Shown here: one piece after another, positions 54,073 to 63,961 of the stretch
Layout of the letters: each line of letters opens with the position of its first letter
Numbering within the stretch: the stretch's first letter is position 1
DNA from: Brucella sp. 21LCYQ03
Lineage (GTDB): Bacteria > Pseudomonadota > Alphaproteobacteria > Rhizobiales > Rhizobiaceae
NCBI RefSeq assembly: GCF_023554105.1
Contig: NZ_JAMJWE010000013.1
Span: 40,285-104,284, forward strand
Direction of reading: 5' to 3'
DNA length: 64,000 bases
The notes under the pieces: model-generated
Seen by the model: only the letters and a program-made list of their open reading frames with translations
Database searches by the model: none
Told to the model about the DNA's origin: nothing
Program-made: the position numbers and the translations under genes

Positions 54073-55689
54073 TTACTTTCGAGGCGTAGCCTTAGAGAGC
54101 TTCTTCAAAAAACCCTTATTTACAAGCACCTGAGCGGCTTCCGCATTCACAGGCTTCCCAAATAACCAACCCTGCCCGACAAGCTTAGCGCAAACTCCAC
54201 GGAAGTATTCCGCCTGATCCTCGGTCTCAATCCCTTCAACCACAATATCCAGGCCATATTGATGCGCCATCGCAATGATCTGTGGGACTATAGAAACCGT
54301 GTTCGCGTCATCGCCGACCGTACGTGTAAAGGCCTTATCAATTTTAATAGCATCGACTTTTAGTTCATCCAGATAAGCAAGGCTGGAATAACCTGTACCA
54401 AAGTCATCAATATAGACTTTATGGCCCCGCTCCCGCAGACATTGGATACCCTCGCTCGCCTTCTTGAAATCAACAGCCGTTCGCTCGGTCAGCTCCAGCC
54501 CAATCTGTTCTGGCCTGATTTTGGCTGCTATCAAACGCTGTTCTAAAGTCTTCATAAATTCAGGACTCTGCAAGTCACTCGCCGTGATATTTATGTTAAT
54601 ATACAACGCGCGTTGCGCACTTAATAAACCGCCCATTTCACTGATGACGTGATCCAGAACATAATTCGTTACCTTGTCGGCAACGCCATGTTCTTCTGCA
54701 CGTGCAATAAAAAGATCAGGCGGAACGAAATCTCCTTTTGTTATCTCCCATCGAATAAGCGCTTCAAATCCAATAATCTTTCGACTGCTGATATTGACGA
54801 CTGGCTGATAAACAAGTGTCAGTTCATTGGCAGTAAGAGCTTTTTTCAGAAGTGAGATCAGCGAGCGATCACGATTGCGATAATAATTCCAGCCAAGACC
54901 AAGTGCGCCACCGATAAGCATCCCCAAACTGATAAAGACGAATGGCAACAGACCATCTGTACGATCATCCCAACCCGGCGACGTCCTGATGAAGATGCAA
55001 ATATTGTTTGCGTCATCACATGCTGTTTGCTGCAAATCGCCGTCCACCACTTCGAATGATTGATGCGCGTTCGTCCGAACAAATGCCCTTTCAAAGTCAA
55101 CCGGGAGGTTATTCGGGTAGCTGTAAAAGCGTGCGATTTTTGTCCGATCCTCATTCAACATGAAAACTGCAAAGTCATATTGAGGAATATGTAAAGCATC
55201 AAAAGCAACGGCACTGAGCACTATGTTTGCATTACCCCGGCCAATAATTGGGCCATGGCTACCCGGCGTAATCAGCTCATGGTCTCCGTAAATATAGGCA
55301 CCGTCCTTCAGGAGAACATCTTCCTTCCTGCGAGGGGTAGCCCCCTCTACATGATTAAGAAGCGTTGAACATTGAAGTATATCATTTTCCAGCCGGCCTA
55401 TATCTTTTACGTGATAGCCTGAAAAAAGCAGCTCGCGCATATATTGCTTATCTTCAGGCGAACACATGATGTTTTCAGAATTGTTGATCTTGTCCAGCGT
55501 GTTCCGAGCAGAACTGACAATGCGGCCAGCCTGTTTCATCAGAACAGTCATATAAGTGTTCATGTCGCTTTTTTCATCGAACAGACGAAACCGGTCTCCC
55601 GCCCATTTCCCTGCGAAAGCACCAAGCAACACCATAATACAGATCAAAAAGGGGACAGGCGACAAAAATGAACCGCGCTGAAACCTCAT
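54073..55689 (-). CDS. Cyclic-di-GMP phosphodiesterase with CSS-motif sensor (EAL)
   Basis: A 538-residue membrane protein. An N-terminal helix (about 10-28) and a second one (about 242-265) bracket a periplasmic region of about 210 residues holding conserved cysteines, one in the C-S-T of NDILQCSTLL, typical of CSS-motif sensor domains. The C-terminal EAL domain (about 280-525) has FEALIRW, YININITASDLQSPEF, IGLELTERTA, DDFGTGYSSLAYLDEL and VVEGIETEDQ, so all catalytic parts appear present. It should degrade cyclic-di-GMP, with activity set by the thiol state of the periplasmic domain as in the E. coli relatives. Confidence 0.9.
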   Translation of the reverse strand: MRFQRGSFLSPVPFLICIMVLLGAFAGKWAGDRFRLFDEKSDMNTYMTVLMKQAGRIVSSARNTLDKINNSENIMCSPEDKQYMRELLFSGYHVKDIGRLENDILQCSTLLNHVEGATPRRKEDVLLKDGAYIYGDHELITPGSHGPIIGRGNANIVLSAVAFDALHIPQYDFAVFMLNEDRTKIARFYSYPNNLPVDFERAFVRTNAHQSFEVVDGDLQQTACDDANNICIFIRTSPGWDDRTDGLLPFVFISLGMLIGGALGLGWNYYRNRDRSLISLLKKALTANELTLVYQPVVNISSRKIIGFEALIRWEITKGDFVPPDLFIARAEEHGVADKVTNYVLDHVISEMGGLLSAQRALYININITASDLQSPEFMKTLEQRLIAAKIRPEQIGLELTERTAVDFKKASEGIQCLRERGHKVYIDDFGTGYSSLAYLDELKVDAIKIDKAFTRTVGDDANTVSIVPQIIAMAHQYGLDIVVEGIETEDQAEYFRGVCAKLVGQGWLFGKPVNAEAAQVLVNKGFLKKLSKATPRK

Positions 55690-55983
55690 AGAGAAACCGC
55701 CCTGTCAAACACTAAATTTAAAAAATCGAGACAATAACATCATGCATCTATAATGCATTTTTACAGACGCGACACGCAATATTTTAATACAAAGGCACTG
55801 ATAAATAGTCAGCCTGAATTTCGTAAAATAATAAATCTATAAGATAAGAAAATCTGCTATTAATAAGAACATAGATTACGGGCGACTGATATTTCCATCT
55901 TCGCCGCCCGCAATAAGTCGGGTCAAAGCGTATTAGCATCCATTTTAGTGAATGCGTATCGCTCTCACATCTTCGCCTAAGCG

Positions 55984-56550
55984 CTACTTGGTGTTGTATG
56001 GACCTTCATCGAAGCCTACGAAAATCTGTACACTGCGCGCACTTTCCGAAGGGATCGAAATTCCCTTATCGTTGAAGACGAACTGCGCAGCGTCACCGCT
56101 TGATACATTTACGGTCTGTTTGTGAAGCTTGGAATAGATCACATTACCATTCTGAACCACCGCAACACGGATCGGCATGGTTATGGTACCGCTTTTGTAT
56201 TTTGGGCCTGGCACCACTTTACCTGCTGCAGCAACATCCAGGCTGATAGTTCCATCGGCAGACTGGCAGGAGCGTGTCGTGTCGGTCAGAGCTGCCTGAT
56301 AGATGATGCGGCTTGAGTCTTTATCGCCACCTTTTTCATAGGTATTGAAATAAGCTGTTCCTTCGCGAAGCGAAACGCCTGGACAGAATGCACGCAATTC
56401 CGATTCCTTGATGCGTGGCTGACCAGCTTCCATAAGCGATCCATCCGCAGACTTCTGTGTGCCACTGGTGGTACAGCCGGCAAGCGCTGCGAGCAAAACC
56501 GTTGCAACGACTGGAAACAATGATGAACGATTCTGTGATGCTTTAAGCAT
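55984..56550 (-). CDS. Lipoprotein, hypothetical
   Basis: A 188-residue exported lipoprotein starting at ATG 56550, with GGGAAG upstream on the minus strand. The signal ends in the lipobox L-A-G-C (about residues 22-25), followed by TTSGTQKSADG. The mature part has two further cysteines (AFCPGVSLREGTAYF and RSCQSADG), probably a disulfide, and a beta-rich fold (GKVVPGPKYKSGTITMPIRVAVVQNG, SVQIFVGFDEGPY). I recognise no named family, although it is the type of outer-membrane lipoprotein common in Rhizobiales. It is divergent from thrC. Confidence 0.8.
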   Translation of the reverse strand: MLKASQNRSSLFPVVATVLLAALAGCTTSGTQKSADGSLMEAGQPRIKESELRAFCPGVSLREGTAYFNTYEKGGDKDSSRIIYQAALTDTTRSCQSADGTISLDVAAAGKVVPGPKYKSGTITMPIRVAVVQNGNVIYSKLHKQTVNVSSGDAAQFVFNDKGISIPSESARSVQIFVGFDEGPYNTK

Positions 56551-56746
56551 AAATCGGGCTTCCCTGCACTGATCGACCTGTTCGACACCGCTGTGCGATG
56601 CATAGTGTGAGGGTGTTTTCCTGTTTTTTGCAGCCAAGAGCAACCCCATCACGCAAAACATGCATTAATTCTTGCGGCTTTTTTAGGGAAGCTTTATTGC
56701 ATTCTCGGCTAAAAATCTGCCTTGACCCGAAATGAAGGCCTTTGAG

Positions 56747-58138
56747 ATGAAATATATAAGCACACGCGGCGAAGCCCCAGTTCTGGGATTCAGCGATGCT
56801 CTGCTCGCCGGACTTGCCCGTGATGGCGGCCTCTATCTCCCGCAGGAATACCCGCAATTCACCGCTGATCAAATCCGTGATCTGCGTGGAAAATCCTATG
56901 TGGATATCGCGCTGGCCGTTCTGACACCTTTCGTAAATGGCGAAATTCCGCAGGCCGATTTTGAACGCATGGTGCGTGAAGCCTATGGCTCGTTCCGTCA
57001 TGATGCGGTATGCCCATTGGTTCAGACCGGCGCGAACGAGTATGTTCTTGAGCTTTTCCATGGCCCAACGCTTGCTTTCAAAGACGTCGCCATGCAGCTT
57101 CTTGCACGCATGATGGATTATGTTCTGGCGCAACGCGGCGAACGTGCAACGATTGTTGGCGCCACATCTGGCGACACAGGCGGCGCCGCGATTGAAGCCT
57201 TTGGCGGTCGCGACAACACCGATATTTTTATCCTGTTCCCGAATGGTCGCGTCTCTCCGGTGCAGCAGCGCCAGATGACCAGCTCCGGCTTCTCAAACGT
57301 TCATGCCCTTTCTATCGAAGGCAACTTCGATGATTGTCAGAATCTGGTCAAAGGCATGTTCAATGACCTCGAATTCCGCGATGCGATTTCGCTTTCTGGC
57401 GTGAACTCGATCAACTGGGGACGCATCATGTCTCAGGTTGTTTATTATTTCTCGGCGGCATTGAGCCTCGGCGCACCGGATCGCGTTGTCTCGTTCACTG
57501 TCCCAACCGGCAATTTCGGCGATATTTTCGCGGGCTATGTTGCGAAGAAAATGGGCCTGCCGATTGATCAGCTGATTATCGCAACCAATGACAACGACAT
57601 TCTTGCACGCACGCTTGATAGCGGTGCCTATGAAATGCGCGGTGTTGAGCAAACGACTTCGCCTTCGATGGACATTCAGATTTCGTCGAACTTCGAGCGT
57701 TTACTGTTTGAAGCGCATGATCGCGATGCAAGCGCTGTCCGTGGTCTGATGGACAGCATGAAGCAATCCGGCGGCTTTACGATTTCCGAAAAGCCACTCT
57801 CTGCCATTCGCAGCGAATTTGCAGCGGGACGCTCAACAGTTGACGAAACCGCAACAACCATTAAATCAGTTCTGGAAGCCGATGGCTATTTGCTGGATCC
57901 ACATTCAGCGATTGCGGTAAAAGTCGCTCGCGAAAAAGTGTCCGGCAATACACCAATGGTTGTACTCGCCACCGCACATCCGGCTAAATTTCCTGATGCA
58001 GTAAAAGCTGCAAGTGGTGTGACGCCGGCGCTTCCGGCATGGCTTTCGGACCTGATGGACCGAAAAGAAAGTTTCACAGTTCTTCACAACGACCTGAAAA
58101 TCGTGGAAGAATACATTCGCCGTCATTCCCGGGCATAA
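56747..58138 (+). CDS. thrC: Threonine synthase
   Basis: A 463-residue PLP enzyme that converts O-phosphohomoserine to threonine. I start at ATG 56747, which gives the common KYISTRGEAPVLGFSDALLAGLARDGGLYLP N-terminus; ATG 56732 adds five residues. The PLP lysine is in GPTLAFKDVAMQLLARMM (about residue 111), and the phosphate-binding site appears in ATSGDTGGAAIEAFGG and VPTGNFGDIFAGYVA. The length is typical of the bacterial long form. The M16 peptidase gene follows 64 bases downstream on the same strand, a common arrangement in this group. Confidence 0.96.
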   Translation: MKYISTRGEAPVLGFSDALLAGLARDGGLYLPQEYPQFTADQIRDLRGKSYVDIALAVLTPFVNGEIPQADFERMVREAYGSFRHDAVCPLVQTGANEYVLELFHGPTLAFKDVAMQLLARMMDYVLAQRGERATIVGATSGDTGGAAIEAFGGRDNTDIFILFPNGRVSPVQQRQMTSSGFSNVHALSIEGNFDDCQNLVKGMFNDLEFRDAISLSGVNSINWGRIMSQVVYYFSAALSLGAPDRVVSFTVPTGNFGDIFAGYVAKKMGLPIDQLIIATNDNDILARTLDSGAYEMRGVEQTTSPSMDIQISSNFERLLFEAHDRDASAVRGLMDSMKQSGGFTISEKPLSAIRSEFAAGRSTVDETATTIKSVLEADGYLLDPHSAIAVKVAREKVSGNTPMVVLATAHPAKFPDAVKAASGVTPALPAWLSDLMDRKESFTVLHNDLKIVEEYIRRHSRA

Positions 58139-58202
58139 GATAATATCTTTCTCAGGAATTTAAAAGCGGGAACCCGAATGGGACTATGGGAGCATTTTGC
58201 AT

Positions 58203-59495
58203 ATGGGTGTTGAAGTAACGCGTCTTTCCAATGGGCTTACCGTTGTAACAGATAACATGCCGCATGTGGAAAGCGTTGCGTTGGGTATCTGGGTAAAAGC
58301 TGGCGCACGAAACGAAGCGCCCGACCGTCATGGCATTGCTCATCTGCTTGAACATATGGCCTTCAAGGGCACAGAGAAGCGTTCCGCCTGGCAGATTGCC
58401 TCTGACATCGAAAATGTCGGCGGCGAAATCAATGCAGCCACAAGCGTTGAAACCACCTCATATTATGCACGCGTGCTGCGCAACGACATGCCGCTGGCAA
58501 TCGATATTCTTGCAGACATCCTGACTGCCTCCAAGTTCGATGAAGCCGAGCTTGAGCGCGAAAAGCAGGTCATCATGCAAGAGATCGGTGCAGCCCATGA
58601 TACGCCTGATGATATCGTTTTCGACCGCTTCACCGAAACCGCCTATCGGCATCAACCAATCGGGCGCGCTATCCTCGGCGAGCCTGACACGGTCATGTCC
58701 TTCACATCGGCTGATCTTCGTCAATATATGGACGAGCAGTACAGCGCTGACCGTATGGTTGTGACAGCTGCTGGTGGCGTTGACCACGATGATTTTGTGA
58801 AGGAAGTCGAGAAGCGTTTGGGCGGTTTCCGCGCTCATAACACTGCACCAACCCTTGATCTCGCGACATATGTTGGCGGCGATTTCCGCGAAGATCGCGA
58901 TTTGATGGATGCACAGGTTTTGATCGGCTTTGAAGGTCGCGCCTATCATGTGCGCGATTTTTACGCTTCGCAGCTTCTGTCAATGATCCTTGGCGGCGGC
59001 ATGTCCTCACGCCTGTTTCAGGAAGTACGCGAAAAACGTGGCCTTTGCTATTCAGTCTATGCATTCCATTGGGGCTTTTCCGATACAGGTCTTTTCGGCA
59101 TTCATGCCGCGACCGGCAAAGACGAACTCGTAGAGTTGCTTCCGGTCATCATTCAGGAATTGCACAAAGCCGCAGAGTCTATCGGCATTGAAGAGGTCGA
59201 TCGTGCGCGTGCACAGTATAGTGCTGGTTTGCTGATGTCACAGGAAAGTGCCGCCAGCCGTGCCGGACAGATCGCGCGTCAGTTCCTGCTTTATGGACGT
59301 CCCGTTGCCAATAGCGAATTGATGGAACGTCTGTCGCTCATTACGCCCGAACGCCTGAGCGATCTGGCAGGACGTATGTTCCTTGACAGCAAGCCGACAA
59401 TTGCGGGCGTCGGCCCTGTTGGACGTTTGATGAATTTTGAAGGACTTACAGACGCTCTATCCACCAGTGCGCACACAAGGAAGATTGCTGTTTAA
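58203..59495 (+). CDS. M16 family zinc peptidase (mitochondrial-processing-peptidase-like)
   Basis: A 430-residue metallopeptidase. The inverted zinc motif H-x-x-E-H is in GIAHLLEHMAFKGT (about residue 49), with the distal Glu expected in ELEREKQVIMQEI. The glycine-rich loop LSMILGGGMSSRLFQEVREKRGLCYS is present, as in mitochondrial processing peptidase beta. The domain architecture is the classical two-half clam. There is no signal peptide. Bacterial members degrade peptides; some are periplasmic or cytosolic. It is downstream of thrC and may be co-transcribed. Confidence 0.93.
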   Translation: MGVEVTRLSNGLTVVTDNMPHVESVALGIWVKAGARNEAPDRHGIAHLLEHMAFKGTEKRSAWQIASDIENVGGEINAATSVETTSYYARVLRNDMPLAIDILADILTASKFDEAELEREKQVIMQEIGAAHDTPDDIVFDRFTETAYRHQPIGRAILGEPDTVMSFTSADLRQYMDEQYSADRMVVTAAGGVDHDDFVKEVEKRLGGFRAHNTAPTLDLATYVGGDFREDRDLMDAQVLIGFEGRAYHVRDFYASQLLSMILGGGMSSRLFQEVREKRGLCYSVYAFHWGFSDTGLFGIHAATGKDELVELLPVIIQELHKAAESIGIEEVDRARAQYSAGLLMSQESAASRAGQIARQFLLYGRPVANSELMERLSLITPERLSDLAGRMFLDSKPTIAGVGPVGRLMNFEGLTDALSTSAHTRKIAV

Positions 59496-59594
59496 CGGAT
59501 CGAGGAATAGGCTGTAAACTATTGGAGAATTTATGCACATTGTTGGATATTCTCCTGACAACCTATCTCTCCCGTCAACAATACGAGAGCCAGC

Positions 59595-60200
59595 ATGATC
59601 GGCCTGCCATTCCGGCGCAGCAATCCGACACTTATTCGTGGGCAGCGTGTTTATTTGCGCGAGCCGCTGCTGAGTGATTTCGCAATATGGGCCAATGTCC
59701 GCGAGCAAAGCCGTGGCTTTCTTACTCCGTGGGAGCCAACCTGGGCTGACGACGATCTGACAAAAAGCGCATTTCGTCATCGGTTGCGCCGCGTTCAGGA
59801 AGAAATGTCCGATGGCACCGGCTATCCCTTTTTTATTTTTGACAACAAAGACGATCGGCTTCTCGGCGGAATAACGCTGGGAAACATAAAGCGGGGCGTC
59901 GGACAGAACGGTATGGTTGGCTATTGGAGCAGCATATCGGCGGCTGGCAAAGGCTATATGAGCGAAGCCTTATCATTGGTTATCCCCTTTGCATTCAACG
60001 AACTAAGGTTGCACCGGATCGAAGCTGCCTGTATTCCCCATAATGTTCGTTCGATACGGCTTCTCGAAAAAGCCGGATTTCAGAGAGAAGGACTGTTGCG
60101 CTCTTATCTCAAGATCAATGGCTTCTGGCAGGATCACCTGTTGTTTGCCCTGATAGAAAGCGATCTACGCATGATCAATGGCAAGGTTGAACGCTCGTGA
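59595..60200 (+). CDS. GNAT family N-acetyltransferase (RimJ-type)
   Basis: A 201-residue acetyltransferase. The fold is seen from RVYLREPLLSDFAIWANVREQSRGFLTPWEP, through GYPFFIFDNKDDRLLGGITLGNI and the acetyl-CoA-binding AAGKGYMSEALSLVIPFAFNEL, to HRIEAACIPHNVRSIRLLEKAGFQREGLLRSYLKING. This is the RimJ/RimL pattern (Pfam Acetyltransf_3 type), often modifying ribosomal protein N-termini. No specific substrate can be named. Its stop overlaps the GTG start of the next gene (GTGA at 60197-60200). Confidence 0.9.
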   Translation: MIGLPFRRSNPTLIRGQRVYLREPLLSDFAIWANVREQSRGFLTPWEPTWADDDLTKSAFRHRLRRVQEEMSDGTGYPFFIFDNKDDRLLGGITLGNIKRGVGQNGMVGYWSSISAAGKGYMSEALSLVIPFAFNELRLHRIEAACIPHNVRSIRLLEKAGFQREGLLRSYLKINGFWQDHLLFALIESDLRMINGKVERS

Positions 60201-63094
60201 ATGGTGTAACAAACAGGTTCGTTTCAGCTTTTCTGCGCTGTGTAGCGCTGATCATTATCTTGACCTGTTCAGCAATTCCTTCTCTTGCCGTTGAGCCTAT
60301 AAAAATTTCCAAGGAAGACACAGCGCTTGATCTGACGCGCGCTGTTGAGTTACTGCGCAATCAGGGCGAGAGTGTGCAGGTTTCCACAGCCCCTGGCGCA
60401 GATGGAATTGTGCGCCGCATTGAGGTGCAAGCCGCCCCTAACTCCAATGCATCAGGAGATTGGGCCGCATTCTCGATTGCCAATCCAACGGATGAACAGA
60501 TCGACAGGCTGATTGTTGCACCACATTACCGTCTCGTCAGTTCAGGTATTATCTGGCCCGATCTTGGTTCGGCCCGTATTTCTTCGATTACGCCGAGTGA
60601 GGGCTTTACGCTTGACCGTCAACCAAGCGAAGATGCAGACGTTTTCCGCATTACGCTCAATCCCGGCACGGTCGTGACTTTCGTCGCAGAATTATCATCA
60701 CATAACTTGCCACAGCTCTATCTCTGGGAACCAGAAGCGTACAAAGACGCGGTCAACTCCTACACACTTTATCGTGGTATTCTGCTTGGCATTTCCGGCC
60801 TTCTGGCACTGTTTCTGACCATCCTATTTGTGGTTAAGGGCACCTCGCTTTTCCCTGCGACCGCAGCACTCGCATGGGCAGTTCTAGCCTATATTTGCGT
60901 TGATTTTGGTTTCTGGAACAAGCTGATGGAAATCACGCCCGGAAATGAGCAAGTGTGGCGAGCGGGCACCGAGGTGGCGCTTGCCGCCTCACTGGTGATA
61001 TTCCTGTTCACCTATCTCAACCTCAATCGCTGGCACGACCATTTTAGCTATGGCGCGGTCACTTGGGTATTGGGCCTTATGGCTCTTGCCGGTGTTGCAG
61101 TCTTTGATCCACCTGTTGCTTCCGGCATTGCGCGCATGTCGCTGGCGCTTACTGTTGTCTCAGGAATCTTCATCATCGGTTATCTCGCCGTGAAAGGCTA
61201 TGATCGAGCAGTGATGCTTATCCCTGCATGGCTGTTGACGCTTCTATGGCTTCTTGGTGCCTGGATGACTGTGTCGGGCCAACTCGACAATGATATTGTT
61301 CAGCCTGCGCTTGGTGGTGGGCTCGTATTGATCGTACTGCTCATCGGCTTTACCGTTATGCAGCATGCATTTTCCGGCGGCGCCCTACATCAGGGATTGC
61401 TTTCGGATATGGAGCGACAGGCGCTTGCAGTGATTGGTGCAGGCGACATTGTATGGGATTGGGATGTACCGCGTGACCGTGTTGTCACCACACCTGATAT
61501 TGCAAACTATCTCGGCAACACAGCAAGTTCCCTGCAAGGTCCGGTACGCAACTGGCTGCCAGCAATGCATGGCGATGATCGTGATCGTTTTCGCTCAACG
61601 CTTGATGCCATTCTTGAAAACCGGCGCGGACGCATCGGGCAAATCTTCCGCCTTCGCGCCAATGATGGCCATTATCATTGGTATGCACTACGCGCCCGTC
61701 CCGTCATCGGGTCAGATGGCGAAATCGTCCGATGTGTCGGCACGCTGGTCAATGTAACGGAACAAAAAAAGGCTGAAGAACGTCTGCTCCATGATGCAGT
61801 TCATGACAATCTGACCGGCCTGCCCAACCGCGAACTGTTCCTTGATCGTCTCAGCAGCATCATGAACATGGCACGTGGCGAAACAAGGCTGCATCCAACC
61901 GTGTTCATTATCGATATTGACCGTTTCAAACAGGTCAATGACAGTCTGGGCATGTCTGCGGGTGATACGATCCTGCTTACGATCTCGCGACGCCTGTCGC
62001 GCCTGATGAAGCCACAGGATACACTCTCGCGCCTCTCTTCGGATCAGTTCGGCCTGCTATTGGCATCAGAAAATGATCCAGGCCACATTGCAGCCTTTGC
62101 TGAAGCACTGCGACAAGCCGTTCGCGCGCCGATTGCCTATGCAAAACGTGAAATCGTGCTTACGGCCTCTATAGGTCTGATTACATGGACGAAAACCGCC
62201 GCATCGGCCGAAGATTTTGTCAAAGACGCCGAACTTGCCATGCATCAAGCGAAGCGCTTCGGCGGTGATCGCATTGAGCCATTCCGCCCTGCCTTCCGTG
62301 CGATCGGCAGCGACAAGCTGCAACTTGAATCCGACCTGCGCCGCGCGCTCGAACGCGATGAAATCAGCCTCGTCTATCAGCCAATTGTGCGGCTTGATGA
62401 GGGCACAATTGCTGGCTTTGAAGCGCTGATGCGTTGGGAGCATCCGCGCCGTGGAGGCATTTCTCCGTCAGAATTTATTCCGATTGCAGAAAGCTCCGGC
62501 TTGATCGTGCAGCTTGGCCTGTTCGCCATTCAGCGTGCCGCGGAAGATCTTTACGCGTGGCAAGAGCAGTTTCCGAAGCTCAATCTGTTTGTTTCAGTCA
62601 ATCTCTCAAGCACCCAATTGATCCGGCAGGATCTCATTAATGATGTGCGTTCCGTTCTTTCGCGTATTCATCTCACGCCCGGCAGTCTCAAGCTCGAGCT
62701 CACTGAATCTGTACTGATGGAAAACCCGGAACAATCAGCACATGTGCTGGCACGCTTGAAAACCATGGGCGTTGGTCTGTCACTCGACGATTTCGGGACC
62801 GGATATTCGTCGCTTGCTTATCTGACGCGCTTCCCGTTCGACATCATTAAGATCGACCGTTCTTTTGTTAAAGGCGACCAGCCCCAAAAAACGACGCTGC
62901 TGCGTTCCATCGTCAGCATGGCGCATGATCTCGGTCTCGCTGTCGTAACCGAAGGTGTCGATAATGAAAACGATGCGCTGCAACTGCGTCAGATGGGTTG
63001 CGAATATGTGCAAAGTTTCATGTTTGGTGAGCCTGCCAGCCGCGAGGATGCAACGCGTTTGGTGCGAGAACAACAGGACGCAGCAGCAGCTTAA
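60197..63094 (+). CDS. Membrane GGDEF-EAL protein with degenerate GGDEF
   Basis: A 965-residue protein starting at GTG 60197. A signal peptide (about 1-33) and a periplasmic domain (about 34-190) precede about seven hydrophobic helices (190-395), a layout like 7TM-DISM receptors. A PAS domain follows (about 405-520), then a GGDEF-type domain where the active loop reads S-S-D-Q-F instead of G-G-D-E-F, so cyclase activity is unlikely. The EAL domain (about 705-955) has FEALMRWEHP, LKLELTESVLM, DDFGTGYSSLAYLTRF and TEGVDNENDALQ, all apparently intact. It is best described as a cyclic-di-GMP phosphodiesterase with a receptor module. Confidence 0.92.
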   Translation: MNGVTNRFVSAFLRCVALIIILTCSAIPSLAVEPIKISKEDTALDLTRAVELLRNQGESVQVSTAPGADGIVRRIEVQAAPNSNASGDWAAFSIANPTDEQIDRLIVAPHYRLVSSGIIWPDLGSARISSITPSEGFTLDRQPSEDADVFRITLNPGTVVTFVAELSSHNLPQLYLWEPEAYKDAVNSYTLYRGILLGISGLLALFLTILFVVKGTSLFPATAALAWAVLAYICVDFGFWNKLMEITPGNEQVWRAGTEVALAASLVIFLFTYLNLNRWHDHFSYGAVTWVLGLMALAGVAVFDPPVASGIARMSLALTVVSGIFIIGYLAVKGYDRAVMLIPAWLLTLLWLLGAWMTVSGQLDNDIVQPALGGGLVLIVLLIGFTVMQHAFSGGALHQGLLSDMERQALAVIGAGDIVWDWDVPRDRVVTTPDIANYLGNTASSLQGPVRNWLPAMHGDDRDRFRSTLDAILENRRGRIGQIFRLRANDGHYHWYALRARPVIGSDGEIVRCVGTLVNVTEQKKAEERLLHDAVHDNLTGLPNRELFLDRLSSIMNMARGETRLHPTVFIIDIDRFKQVNDSLGMSAGDTILLTISRRLSRLMKPQDTLSRLSSDQFGLLLASENDPGHIAAFAEALRQAVRAPIAYAKREIVLTASIGLITWTKTAASAEDFVKDAELAMHQAKRFGGDRIEPFRPAFRAIGSDKLQLESDLRRALERDEISLVYQPIVRLDEGTIAGFEALMRWEHPRRGGISPSEFIPIAESSGLIVQLGLFAIQRAAEDLYAWQEQFPKLNLFVSVNLSSTQLIRQDLINDVRSVLSRIHLTPGSLKLELTESVLMENPEQSAHVLARLKTMGVGLSLDDFGTGYSSLAYLTRFPFDIIKIDRSFVKGDQPQKTTLLRSIVSMAHDLGLAVVTEGVDNENDALQLRQMGCEYVQSFMFGEPASREDATRLVREQQDAAAA

Positions 63095-63108
63095 TCCATG
63101 AACTTTGT

Positions 63109-63711
63109 TCAGGCGTGACCGGCTTCGGAAACGAGCCGTGTCATGTCAATGCCCATGCGCGCCATCAACCGTTCGTATTTCCCGGTGATGTCGCCATCAA
63201 ACAGTATATCCATCGTTGCTGGACAGGTTAGCCAACCATTCTCTGCAAACTCGATATCGAGCTGTCCAGGCCCCCAGCCTGAATAACCCAATGTCATCAG
63301 AGCCTGCGATGGTCCACTACCGCTATAAATCGCACGCAAAATATCGACAGTCGCCGTCAGACATACATCTTCGGAAACCGGCAATGTCGAATCCACCATA
63401 TAATCATCGCTGTGCAGCACAAACCCACGCATTCGATCCACCGGCCCACCATTGCGGACAACCATATTTTTCGCGCGCTGCGGCAGCACAATCGGATCAT
63501 CATCATCAATGACACCAATTTGTCGTAACAGGTCGGGAAAGCCCACAGACTGAAGCTGATTGATGATCAAGCCCATCGCCCCCTCTTCAGAATGTGCGCA
63601 AATGTAAATGACCGCGCGGTCAAACCGCTCGTCACTCATTCCGGGCATAGCAAGCAGGAATTGCCCGTTCAAGAAACCCTGCTCCTGGTTTGGCTTCGTG
63701 AGAATGCTCAT
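63109..63711 (-). CDS. YqgE/AlgH family protein (UPF0301)
   Basis: A 200-residue cytoplasmic protein, the usual length. The start at ATG 63711 gives the conserved opening [47 protein letters not shown]; an upstream in-frame extension adds an unrelated hydrophobic stretch. The later [19 protein letters not shown] and [23 protein letters not shown] are also family hallmarks. AlgH/YqgE is a conserved fold with possible regulatory roles and no agreed activity. It is convergent with the GGDEF-EAL gene, 14 bases away. Confidence 0.93.
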   Translation of the reverse strand: MSILTKPNQEQGFLNGQFLLAMPGMSDERFDRAVIYICAHSEEGAMGLIINQLQSVGFPDLLRQIGVIDDDDPIVLPQRAKNMVVRNGGPVDRMRGFVLHSDDYMVDSTLPVSEDVCLTATVDILRAIYSGSGPSQALMTLGYSGWGPGQLDIEFAENGWLTCPATMDILFDGDITGKYERLMARMGIDMTRLVSEAGHA

Positions 63712-63856
63712 GTTTAAAAGTAACAAGACTGCGGAAAATGACAATAAAAATCGTGCAAAGCTTCTCCGACTGCCAAACGGTTGTTGATTTTTGATTACGC
63801 AATAATGAGAATTTAGCCTCAAGCAATACAATTATAAATTGAGAAGAATAGATTTC

Positions 63857-63961
63857 ATGCTGATATATGTAGTTCTGATCTCGGCATTATTTTTTGTTTT
63901 TTATTCAATTTATGTACAGATTAGGCTCTCGCCACTAAGAGCCTGTTCCAAAAAGGATTGA
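63857..63961 (+). CDS. Possible 34-residue membrane peptide
   Basis: A short frame from ATG 63857 (GAGAAG about 10 bases upstream) to TGA 63961, beginning MLIYVVLISALFFVFYSIY and ending with a basic tail. It would be a single membrane helix. It is divergent from algH. Such short hydrophobic frames are common by chance in AT-rich DNA, so this is only a candidate. Confidence 0.2.
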   Translation: MLIYVVLISALFFVFYSIYVQIRLSPLRACSKKD

